From contig JAFGGG010000035.1 in the NCBI GenBank assembly GCA_016930675.1, positions 1 through 64,000 on the forward strand: a stretch of DNA of 64,000 nucleotides, in the 5' to 3' direction. The notes under the pieces are model-generated. The model was not told the origin of the DNA and searched no databases. It worked only from the letters and a program-made list of their open reading frames with translations. Shown here in pieces: positions 17,372 through 25,160 of this stretch; the stretch's first letter is position 1; each line of letters opens with the position of its first letter. The position numbers were made by a program, and so were the translations under genes. Source of the DNA: Spirochaetales bacterium (GTDB lineage Bacteria; Spirochaetota; Spirochaetia; SZUA-6; RPPD01).

Positions 17372-18142
17372 ATGAAAAAGAAACTTATAGCCGTAAGTAT
17401 ATTTTGTTTGATCGTGATTGCGGCCGGATTTTCCCAGGCAAACAGGGGAGCCGGTATCGCCAAAAAGACATTCGAGCTTTTGGAATCCAACGATGATTAC
17501 TCATTGATAACCATGGTACTCATAGACAAACGGGGAAATAAAAAAACGCGTAAGTTTAAGATGTATTCAAAGCAGGGCAGCCGGGGACGCGACAGCTTTA
17601 TTGAGTTTGTGGAGCCCGCGGACGTAAAAGGAACAAAATTTCTGACTATAGCCCGCAAGAACGCGGATGATGAGCAGCGGCTGTATCTGCCCGCATTGGG
17701 CAAGGTGCGAAAAATAGCTTCCTCGAAAAAGGACGGCGAGTTTATGGGTTCTGATCTGTTTTACTACGATATGGAAGACAGGGACTATGAAGAGTTTACG
17801 TATAATTATGTGGGAGAAGAGGTGTTCAGAGGGATGAACTGTTATGTTGTCGAATCCTTTCCCAAAGACAGCAGCGCGCCCTATTCCAAAATGGTGATGT
17901 GGGTCAATAAAGACAACTATTTCGTGTATAAGCGGGACTGTTACGACAGCAGGCAGCAAAGAAGGCTGCTTAAGAGCATTATCGTTCTGGAGGTTAAGAA
18001 TACCCGAGGAGTTCTTACGGGAACAAAGATGGTAATCGAGAACCATCTGGAGGACCATAAAACCTTATTGGAAAGAGATAATCTCTATGTGAACACGGGA
18101 ATAGACGACAGTGTTTTCTCGGTCCAGAATCTGACAAAATAG
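17372..18142 (+). CDS. LolA-like outer-membrane lipoprotein-sorting family protein
   Basis: The 256-residue periplasmic protein has a Sec signal peptide (MKKKLIAVSIFCLIVIAAGFSQ). The mature part 'MYSKQGSRGRDSFIEFVEPADVKGTKFLTIARK' and 'MGSDLFYYDMEDRDYEEFTYNYVGEE' match the LolA-like family (pfam17131 type) found next to MMPL exporters. Such proteins have a hydrophobic cavity and are thought to carry lipid-like cargo between membranes. It begins 25 bp after the exporter gene with a perfect AGGAGG site and is followed by a barrel protein, so all three are likely co-transcribed. Confidence 0.85.
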   Translation: MKKKLIAVSIFCLIVIAAGFSQANRGAGIAKKTFELLESNDDYSLITMVLIDKRGNKKTRKFKMYSKQGSRGRDSFIEFVEPADVKGTKFLTIARKNADDEQRLYLPALGKVRKIASSKKDGEFMGSDLFYYDMEDRDYEEFTYNYVGEEVFRGMNCYVVESFPKDSSAPYSKMVMWVNKDNYFVYKRDCYDSRQQRRLLKSIIVLEVKNTRGVLTGTKMVIENHLEDHKTLLERDNLYVNTGIDDSVFSVQNLTK

Positions 18143-18203
18143 CGGTGATCTTCACCCGATTTTAGGCTTGAACCGCCGGGTATGATAATGAGAGGAGTAA
18201 AGA

Positions 18204-19742
18204 GTGAAGCCGGTTAAAATAATATATGCGATAGTGTGTCTGCTTATAATGGGTATCTACACGTTTGCGGATGAGTATGATGAGATGTTTGAAGCTATAA
18301 GTGAAGATTCAGAGTCTGCGCCGGAACAGGAGCAGGGGGATGTCGGTGATTGGCATGACATGCGGCAGAGCTTGTCCCTCACCCTTACCGGAGAACATAT
18401 AAGCAGTCTGCGCACGGGAATAATGGAAGATTACACGGATTTCCAAGGGCCTTTCAAATCACCTCAGTTTATAAATACGCTGGGCATCCGGGTCAGGCAG
18501 ACCGGGCTGGAAATTGTCTCGAATTGGGAATACAAAATGATCATGAATGATGCGGGAGAGTGGGGGGATATCTTCTCACTCTCTCCTCTTGAAAATTATC
18601 TGCGGTGGTCGCCGGAGCATTTTACCGTACGTGTTGGTTTCCAGTATTTTAACTGGGGTACGGCCGATAGGATAAATCCCACCGATAATCTGAATCCCAG
18701 TGATTACAGCCTGTCGCCGCGGGCTGAAAAAATACCTGTGTTTGCCTTATCGTTGGAATATTTTCCCTCTGCGGCGGTATCTTTCTCTGTGGTGTATATT
18801 CCTTTTAACCAGCAGGATATTATGCCTGTAGATTCCGAAGCGCTGCTTCAGACCCAATTTCCCGCCAGTACAGTGGAAACGGAGCAGACCGCTTATGATC
18901 TTACGTCGTTTGTGGCGGGTGCAAAATGCAGCTTTTATTTACAGTTCATGGATTTCTCTTTCAGCTATATCTATAATTTTGATTCCTTTTATACGCCGGA
19001 TATCGGGCTTGTTGATTTAGGCGCGCTGTACGGTGTCGCTGCGATAAGCCTAAACAAAACCAGAGTGCACCAGTTCGGCTGTGATTTCAGGACCACGATC
19101 GAGGGTGTGGGTGTCTGGGCAGAGGTGGGTTTTGAAGTTCAGGACGGATATTGCGCCGGAACCTACAGTATCCGGCCGCCCGCTTTGAGCTGGGCCGCTG
19201 GTTTTGATCTGAGTTATGGCGCGGAAGACGAGCATTATCTGAATGTCCAGTATATCGGGCGTTTTACTTTCGATTATGACGACAGCTACCTGCAGGATTA
19301 CGCAGACGGTCAGCCCGCGTTGGGTCAGACTGAAAAATATTACAGAGAGTTTTATTATCGCTCACTGCTCAACCGGCTTGCTTCTCTGCAGGAGGCGCTC
19401 TTGCAGGGAGTGACCCTTAATCTGGAGTGGAGTTTTGCGGATTCACTTTTAAGCCCTTCAATCTCGGCAGTGTATCTGTTTCCTCTGCTCTATGAAGATA
19501 AAATAGTGGATCAGGGCACGACTGTGGACTACAAGAGGTTGGGAAGCCTGATGCTGGGCGCGGAGCTGGATATCATGCCGATTGATTCGTTTCATATCAA
19601 AGTAGGCTGCGATATCTTTGTCTCATGGCATCAGGTAGGAGATGAGCCTTTTACCCTCAATCGTACGTCCCAGATAGGCTCTTTTTTAGAAAACTCAAGT
19701 CTTTACTTTAAAATTCAGTATAAGTGGGGTGTGGACCTGTAG
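18204..19742 (+). CDS. Outer-membrane beta-barrel protein of the MMPL operon
   Basis: This 512-residue secreted protein (GTG start, signal peptide ending near 'GIYTFADEYDEMFE') has regularly spaced aromatic amphipathic strands throughout and ends in 'SLYFKIQYKWGVDL'. It resembles DUF1302-type outer-membrane proteins ('VRVGFQYFNWGTADRINPTDNLNPSDYS') found with MMPL and LolA-like partners. It would provide the outer-membrane step or acceptor for the cargo. The upstream site GAGAGGAG supports the GTG start. No clear terminator follows before the convergent xylanase gene. Confidence 0.8.
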   Translation: MKPVKIIYAIVCLLIMGIYTFADEYDEMFEAISEDSESAPEQEQGDVGDWHDMRQSLSLTLTGEHISSLRTGIMEDYTDFQGPFKSPQFINTLGIRVRQTGLEIVSNWEYKMIMNDAGEWGDIFSLSPLENYLRWSPEHFTVRVGFQYFNWGTADRINPTDNLNPSDYSLSPRAEKIPVFALSLEYFPSAAVSFSVVYIPFNQQDIMPVDSEALLQTQFPASTVETEQTAYDLTSFVAGAKCSFYLQFMDFSFSYIYNFDSFYTPDIGLVDLGALYGVAAISLNKTRVHQFGCDFRTTIEGVGVWAEVGFEVQDGYCAGTYSIRPPALSWAAGFDLSYGAEDEHYLNVQYIGRFTFDYDDSYLQDYADGQPALGQTEKYYREFYYRSLLNRLASLQEALLQGVTLNLEWSFADSLLSPSISAVYLFPLLYEDKIVDQGTTVDYKRLGSLMLGAELDIMPIDSFHIKVGCDIFVSWHQVGDEPFTLNRTSQIGSFLENSSLYFKIQYKWGVDL

Positions 19743-19797
19743 AAAGGCCGGCAGCTGTTATCAGCAGGCGGCTGGTTGTAAGTCCTCCATGTATCGG

Positions 19798-20934
19798 TTA
19801 AAAGTCCGTTATTGCGTAGTAGGCAAGCTTGGGTTTATGCCTGTCATCAAAAAGCAGGGGGTAGTCGTTACGCCTTTTCGGATGGTAATCCAGCCAGGTG
19901 GCGTCGTCCGAAACTCCCCAAAAGGTAACACTTGTTATCCTGCCGCTGTTGGCTTTGAACAACATGAAAAGCTCTCTGTAACGCACCGCCTGCTGCGTTT
20001 CAAGCTGTTCGGTAAACGCTTTTTCCGCTTCCCAGGCATGTGTGGACCAGTCGTCATTTGTATAAATGGAAATATCCAGTTCGCTGATTTTTACTTCCAG
20101 GCCGGCGGTAGAAATCTTATTTATAGCGCTGCGGATATCGCTTAGTGTCGGCCAGTCCAGCTTCCAGTGGCCCTGCAGACCGATTCCGTCGATACGTAAG
20201 CCGCGGGAGCGCAGCCATTGTACCATGGATAAGATTTTGTTCAGTTTTGACGGAACTGTAACATTATAATCATTATAATACAGCTTGGCGTTTGATCCTT
20301 TGGCCGCCAAAGCGTCCTGGGAGTATTTAAAAGCCCAGTAAATGTACTCCTCACTTTGAAAGATTCTATACCACTCCGAACCTTCACTGCCGTCGCGGTA
20401 GGTTTTACCTCCTGTATCGGAAATCGCCTCATTAACCACATCCCAGTTGTCGACCACATCATCATAGCGGTTGACAAGCGTTTCAATGTGGTTTTTAAGC
20501 TGGTTTTTCAGGGTTTCAATATCGCGGGTATTACCCGGACTAAGACCCGAAAACAGCCATGAAGGCTGCTGCCGGTGCCAGACAAACGTATGTCCCGTCA
20601 TGGTCATGCTGTTGTTTCTCGCGAAATTGGCGATAGCATCCGCGTTACTGAAACTGTATCTTCCAGCTGCCGGATGGATCGGGCCGAATTTCATATCATT
20701 TTCCGCGGCAAGCCGGTTAAAATGAAATTCCAGAATATCGGCAACGCTTGAGAGGTGTTTCGGCGCTACCGCCGCTCCCACGGAAAAGTAAGATTCATAC
20801 TTTTTATAAAGCGATACATCGGCTGTGCCTGTTTTTTTAATCTCAAGCTGGCGGCAGCCGTAAAGATTTATAAGCATGAAGGCAAGAATTAATATGATGC
20901 CTTTGCTGGATGCTCTCGGTGAATTTGAATTCAT
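19798..20934 (-). CDS. GH10 endo-1,4-beta-xylanase, lipoprotein
   Basis: The 378-residue protein has a lipobox (INLYGC, Cys about 27) and a single GH10 catalytic domain. The acid/base Glu lies in 'WDVVNEAISD' (about E169) and the nucleophile Glu in 'VKISELDISIY' (about E285). Other family segments are 'FNRLAAENDMKFGPIHPAAGRYSF', 'GHTFVWHRQQPSW' and the final 'KPKLAYYAITDF'. GH10 enzymes cleave xylan internally. It has no CBM and is expected to be anchored by its lipid to a membrane facing the periplasm or outside. It is 12 bp downstream of the gene at 20947-22116, so the two are probably one transcript. Confidence 0.92.
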   Translation of the reverse strand: MNSNSPRASSKGIILILAFMLINLYGCRQLEIKKTGTADVSLYKKYESYFSVGAAVAPKHLSSVADILEFHFNRLAAENDMKFGPIHPAAGRYSFSNADAIANFARNNSMTMTGHTFVWHRQQPSWLFSGLSPGNTRDIETLKNQLKNHIETLVNRYDDVVDNWDVVNEAISDTGGKTYRDGSEGSEWYRIFQSEEYIYWAFKYSQDALAAKGSNAKLYYNDYNVTVPSKLNKILSMVQWLRSRGLRIDGIGLQGHWKLDWPTLSDIRSAINKISTAGLEVKISELDISIYTNDDWSTHAWEAEKAFTEQLETQQAVRYRELFMLFKANSGRITSVTFWGVSDDATWLDYHPKRRNDYPLLFDDRHKPKLAYYAITDF

Positions 20935-20946
20935 GTAATACCTTCT

Positions 20947-22116
20947 TTAAAGTGAGATCTTGTAGAGAAAGGTCATCCTCCCGATATAGCCTTTGTCCGT
21001 GTCGAACGGATAAAAATCGTAGGCGATTTCAAGTATCATCATTGTAAACCTCATACCGCCCGAAATGCGGAAACCGACCGCGCTTTCAGGCGACAGCTCG
21101 AACAATGCGCCCGCACTCAAGCGGAGATCGCCGAAGAAGGCGAAATAGGGATGCACCTTGTCGCCGAGGATGAAGGTGTAGATGACGGGGAACTTGATAC
21201 CGGTGCCGAAGGGGTTGCCCTCCACGCCGGCTGAAAGCTGGTGGTTATAGAAATAAAAATCTACCATGGCCTGCGCCATAAACTCCGTGTAATCCACGTA
21301 ATTGGTCACCAGACCGCCGCCCGCACTCCCGCCGAACATGCTGTAGACCGCTTCGTGCTTTCTCTTGGCTTCGATGTAGGGCGCGGGCATACCCGCGAAC
21401 GATCCGGTGAAGCTTTTAACGCCGTTGGCGGTCTTGCCTTGCACAAGCGGAATATTGACCTCCACATCGTCGTTTTCCGGAATGATGATCTCCACGTCAA
21501 GGCGGCGGATGCCGCCCGAAAACGTTCCGGCCGCGTCCAGATTATAGAGGTACCAGACCGTCGAGTCGGATTCCACAGCCCAGTTAAGCGCATGCGCGGC
21601 TTCGCCCATATGCAGTCCCATGTCCTCGGCCCGGTTATCATAACCCGCCGGCAGCCTGAACATCACTTCCACGACCGTTTCGGTGTTGCCGGGAAAAGAC
21701 ACATGAAACCGGTATGCCGGTATTTCTTCCCTTCCCCAACTTTCAGGAAAGACAGGTTTCCATGGTAGTTTCTTAAAGGGTATGTTTTCCTGCTGTATCT
21801 CGATCTCCTGCGAATTGACAGACACGCTTACGTTATACATGTAGGGTGTGATAAAAATAAGATCGGTAGAGATCTCCCCGCCCGCGGTGTTGCGGATGGT
21901 ATAGCGGGCGTGTGAAAAACCCGCTTCCCTGCGGGTAAGATCGAGAATGAGTTTTTCGTGTTCCAGACGCAGTGCAGTCAGGCCCCCCCCGGACGCAAAA
22001 ACATCACCGGACGGAGGCGGTTCCTGAACCGGAAGCCCGATATTGGCAAAAGCACCGCTTCCTATAAAGATAAAGATACCCAAAACAGCACATATTTTTC
22101 TCAGCATGATGTTCAT
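20947..22116 (-). CDS. Secreted protein with soluble N-terminal domain and barrel-like C-terminus
   Basis: This 389-residue protein of unknown family has a signal peptide ending at 'GSGAFA'. The N-terminal two thirds form a beta-rich soluble domain ('SHARYTIRNTAGGEISTDLIFITPYMYNVSVSVNSQEIE'). The last 130 residues have alternating amphipathic strands and end in 'GYIGRMTFLYKISL', as in outer-membrane barrels. It precedes the GH10 xylanase by 12 bp. A role in outer-membrane anchoring or binding is possible but unproven. A similar overall layout occurs in the 444-residue protein at 60379-61713. Confidence 0.55.
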   Translation of the reverse strand: MNIMLRKICAVLGIFIFIGSGAFANIGLPVQEPPPSGDVFASGGGLTALRLEHEKLILDLTRREAGFSHARYTIRNTAGGEISTDLIFITPYMYNVSVSVNSQEIEIQQENIPFKKLPWKPVFPESWGREEIPAYRFHVSFPGNTETVVEVMFRLPAGYDNRAEDMGLHMGEAAHALNWAVESDSTVWYLYNLDAAGTFSGGIRRLDVEIIIPENDDVEVNIPLVQGKTANGVKSFTGSFAGMPAPYIEAKRKHEAVYSMFGGSAGGGLVTNYVDYTEFMAQAMVDFYFYNHQLSAGVEGNPFGTGIKFPVIYTFILGDKVHPYFAFFGDLRLSAGALFELSPESAVGFRISGGMRFTMMILEIAYDFYPFDTDKGYIGRMTFLYKISL

Positions 22117-22193
22117 CCCATTTTAAAGTATAGTTCCTTATCATGGCATTAACAAGTTTGGTGCGTGATTTTTTATGGTTATTTTCAAAAAGC

Positions 22194-22222
22194 TTGATAC
22201 TCAGTGTTGAGTACGCTATTAT
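22194..22222 (+). promoter_or_regulatory. Promoter with inverted repeat upstream of the LytTR gene
   Basis: TTGATA (22194-22199), 17 bp, TATTAT (22217-22222) forms a good sigma-70 promoter. The perfect inverted repeat TACTCA-GTGT-TGAGTA (22198-22213) sits across the -35 edge and the spacer. The start codon is only about 12-20 bp beyond the -10 box, so the leader is very short. The dyad could be an operator; LytTR proteins usually bind direct repeats, so another repressor is equally possible. Confidence 0.55.
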
Positions 22223-22233
22223 AGAAATAAATA

Positions 22234-22782
22234 GTGATGAACATGAACTGGGAAAATATCGGGAATAACAATGTGCTTAAGGAGTTGCTTTCTGACCGGG
22301 GAATCTTAATCACGGATAAAGCCGGTGTTACATTGGTTCCGCGTGGGGCACCCCTGCCTGAAAAGGGTATTGTTATTATATACGATGAGAAAAATCCTGA
22401 GGAGCTGGTTAATTTCATCGATTCTTTTAAAAGTATTACGGCAAAAACGGACAATGAAATTATCATCGGGAAAAGAAAACACGGGTATTCGGTTGTACCG
22501 GTCGAACAGATACTGTTTTTCATGGCCTGGGGTAACTATGTGTATTGTCACACAGTACAGGAGCGTTTTGAGATAAATCAAAAATTATACGAAATTGAGC
22601 GAAATTTTCGCTCACAATATTTTATCCGTATAAATAAATCTTATGTTGTGAACATCCGCTGGATCAGGGAAATAATCCCCTGGTTCGGCGGGCGGCTTTT
22701 GTTGAAGCTAAAAGAAATAAGTGAGGAGTTAGAGGTTTCACGAAACTATGTCAAAGCGTTTAAAAGATCCCTCAGCATCTGA
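22234..22782 (+). CDS. LytTR family DNA-binding regulator
   Basis: The 182-residue protein has a C-terminal LytTR DNA-binding domain (about residues 75-180: 'VVPVEQILFFMAWGNYVYCHTVQERFEINQKLYEIERNF', 'FIRINKSYVVNIRWIREI'). The N-terminal 70 residues are not a receiver domain, so it is not a classical response regulator. The next gene overlaps it and encodes a four-TM protein, an arrangement known for LytTR/DUF3021 pairs in which the membrane protein modulates the regulator. The start could be GTG 22234, ATG 22237 or ATG 22243; no clear ribosome binding site is visible. Confidence 0.82.
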   Translation: MMNMNWENIGNNNVLKELLSDRGILITDKAGVTLVPRGAPLPEKGIVIIYDEKNPEELVNFIDSFKSITAKTDNEIIIGKRKHGYSVVPVEQILFFMAWGNYVYCHTVQERFEINQKLYEIERNFRSQYFIRINKSYVVNIRWIREIIPWFGGRLLLKLKEISEELEVSRNYVKAFKRSLSI

Positions 22783-23218
22783 AGTGCGAGTGTATAAAGA
22801 ACTCAAAGAATTTCTGTTTACAGCTGTAGTCTCCGCGCTGCTCGGTGCCCTTGTTGCCCTTCCTTTTGTCTATTTGTTTGAAGACAATTTATTTATAGGG
22901 ATGTTAAAAGGATGCGGCGCCGGCGCGGTTATTGGAATAATCTCAAGAATTGTCTTTACAATCGTTCTGCGCACGGTGCATTCCCGTACCTTATGGGCTT
23001 TTCTATGCATATTCTTTACGATCGGAAGCGGTACATTGGCAAGCTCATACCTCTTCGGCCTCACTGAGATATTTTTCTTATTTCTCATCACAGGCTTGGC
23101 CGAAGTAGTGGGCCTGAGTGTCACCTTTTTTATTTACCGTTACAGCCTGTATTTAAACAGCAAACTGCACGCTGTTCAGGAAAAAATTCAGGTGAAAGTA
23201 AACAAAAAGCACACATAA
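22748..23218 (+). CDS. Four-TM membrane partner of the LytTR regulator (DUF3021-like)
   Basis: The 156-residue protein has four hydrophobic helices (about residues 20-42, 47-70, 78-100 and 103-127) followed by a basic tail. It overlaps the LytTR gene by 35 bp, indicating translational coupling. Size, topology and position match the DUF3021 partners of LytTR regulators, although the sequence match is from pattern only. It probably controls the activity of the regulator at the membrane. Confidence 0.65.
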   Translation: MSKRLKDPSASEVRVYKELKEFLFTAVVSALLGALVALPFVYLFEDNLFIGMLKGCGAGAVIGIISRIVFTIVLRTVHSRTLWAFLCIFFTIGSGTLASSYLFGLTEIFFLFLITGLAEVVGLSVTFFIYRYSLYLNSKLHAVQEKIQVKVNKKHT

Positions 23219-23346
23219 TACGAGCAGCTTAACACGGATATCTGCCTGTTATCATCCGTATATAACCACTTATCACAATTTTATTGGAGTATCCACCGGG
23301 TTATAGTAGTTTTACATTGAAAACTATTACATATCCGGAGGATTGT

Positions 23347-25071
23347 ATGAAAGCAAAATATTTCATTCCATTAATTTGTTTTTTAACGATCAATGTGTCC
23401 TGTTCGCTCTTAATGATGCCGCCTTATCCCCTGATGATAATTCAATTTGCATTTTTTTTGGCAGGTTTTAGTATGACCTATTATTATGCCGTCAAGCAAA
23501 CACTTAAAAACAGGGATGCGGTGATAAGATTGAAGCAAAAATCTCCCTATGTTATGCCTGTTAGTTTTTTTATAGGTATAACAGCCGTGACCACACTATT
23601 GTTGATTCCGCGTGATAGTGAAATAATCGTTCAGTTTTGCGGCTGTTGTGTTATGGCACTTTTATGTTATACGGTTGGTGTGATTATGCTTTTACGGGAC
23701 ATTAAAAAAGCGGTGAACCAGCCCGCCCCGAAGCATGACCCGGGCAGTGCGGGTAAAAAGAAATTGCTGCTGATAAATCCGGTCAATCCTCATAAAACAG
23801 GATTAACCGTCAACTCGTCCTCCCGCTTTCCTCCGTTGGCTCTGGGAATAATCGCGGCCTTGACTCCCGATACTTTTCACGTGGAATTAATAGACGAAAA
23901 TATGGAACGGTTTACCTTAAAACAGGCGGATCTGGTTGGGATCACCGCTTTCACCTCAGCGGCCGGCAGAGCGTATGAGATCGCTTCGCACTACCGAAAC
24001 AAGGGTATCCCGGTAGTTATGGGAGGAATTCATGCCTCCATGCTGCCGGATGAGGCCTTGCGCTATGTGGATACTGTTGTGATAGGTGAAGCGGAGGCTG
24101 TATGGCCCCGTATTATGGACGATTATCTTAAGGGCGAGCTTAAGCAAAGATACACAGCCACACCGGGAGAGCTTGACAATATGCCGGTCGCGCGCAGGGA
24201 CATATTCAGTTCACACTATACTTTTGCCACTGTGCAGACGTCGCGGGGATGCCCCATGGACTGTGAATTTTGCTCCGTTACGGCGTTTAACGGCAGGAAA
24301 TACAGACAGCGTCCGGTGGAAGATGTACTGAATGAGCTTGAGCGGATTCCCCAACAGTACATCTTTTTTGTTGATGATAATATCATCGGCTACAGTAAAG
24401 CCTCGGCCCAAAGGGCGGTACGGCTTTTTCAGGGAATGGTACAAAGAAAGCTGGATAAAGCATGGTTTTGTCAGGCCTCGTTGAATTTCGGTTTGAATGA
24501 TGATGTCTTGTTGTGGGCACGAAAAGCAGGCTGTAAAATGGTATTTCTGGGTTTGGAATCTCCGGAACCCAATGAGTTGAAACTGATGAATAAAAAGGTT
24601 AACCTGCGCATAGACTATAAAAAAGCACTGAAAAACATTAACAAACACAAGATCGCCGTCTTGGGCGCTTTTATCAACGGTACGCAGGAGGAAACCGCTC
24701 AGAGCCTTAAACATAAGGCCGACTATATCCTGCACCACCCCATAGATGTGATCCAGACCACGATTCTTACGCCGCTCCCGGGGACAAGGTTATTCCGTAA
24801 ACTTGAACGGGAAAAGAGCTTGTTGTACACTGACTTTCCCGCGGATTGGGGAAAATACGATATGGCTGAGTTGACGTTTGCGCTTAAAAATCTGACGCAG
24901 CAGGAGTTTATGCGGATGCATAGCGATTGTAACAGGCGTTTTTATTCCACATGGAATTTGGTAAAACAGTTTTGTAAAACCCTGCTTCACACCAAGAGTA
25001 TGGAAAGCGCGCTGTGGGCTTATAATTCAAATAAAAATTATCGTAATGTGGCTTTTGCGTATAATAAATGA
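23347..25071 (+). CDS. B12-binding radical SAM protein with N-terminal membrane domain
   Basis: The ATG at 23347 is chosen over 23284 because CCGGAGGATTGT precedes it, giving 574 residues. The first 120 residues contain about four hydrophobic segments. A cobalamin-binding-like domain follows ('KLLLINPVNPHKTGLTVNSSSRFPPLALGIIAAL', 'VVMGGIHASMLPDEAL'). Then comes a radical SAM domain with the iron-sulfur motif CPMDCEFC and 'GCKMVFLGLESPEP'. Such enzymes methylate or rearrange unactivated carbons, often in lipid or natural-product biosynthesis. The membrane anchor suggests a lipid-like substrate. It follows the LytTR pair by 128 bp and is terminated by a bidirectional hairpin. Confidence 0.82.
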   Translation: MKAKYFIPLICFLTINVSCSLLMMPPYPLMIIQFAFFLAGFSMTYYYAVKQTLKNRDAVIRLKQKSPYVMPVSFFIGITAVTTLLLIPRDSEIIVQFCGCCVMALLCYTVGVIMLLRDIKKAVNQPAPKHDPGSAGKKKLLLINPVNPHKTGLTVNSSSRFPPLALGIIAALTPDTFHVELIDENMERFTLKQADLVGITAFTSAAGRAYEIASHYRNKGIPVVMGGIHASMLPDEALRYVDTVVIGEAEAVWPRIMDDYLKGELKQRYTATPGELDNMPVARRDIFSSHYTFATVQTSRGCPMDCEFCSVTAFNGRKYRQRPVEDVLNELERIPQQYIFFVDDNIIGYSKASAQRAVRLFQGMVQRKLDKAWFCQASLNFGLNDDVLLWARKAGCKMVFLGLESPEPNELKLMNKKVNLRIDYKKALKNINKHKIAVLGAFINGTQEETAQSLKHKADYILHHPIDVIQTTILTPLPGTRLFRKLEREKSLLYTDFPADWGKYDMAELTFALKNLTQQEFMRMHSDCNRRFYSTWNLVKQFCKTLLHTKSMESALWAYNSNKNYRNVAFAYNK

Positions 25072-25100
25072 GTTGTCTGCCGGATGAATGTGAATAAAAT

Positions 25101-25137
25101 AAAAAAGGCCCTGTTGTTTAATACAGGGCCTTTTTTT
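25101..25137. terminator. Bidirectional terminator
   Basis: AAAAAAGGCCCTGT-TGTTTAAT-ACAGGGCCTTTTTTT forms a long hairpin with an A-tract on one side and a T-tract on the other. It sits between the convergent radical SAM (+) and GH5 (-) genes and should stop transcription in both directions. Confidence 0.92.
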
Positions 25138-25160
25138 GATTTTAAATACAAGACGGGGGT

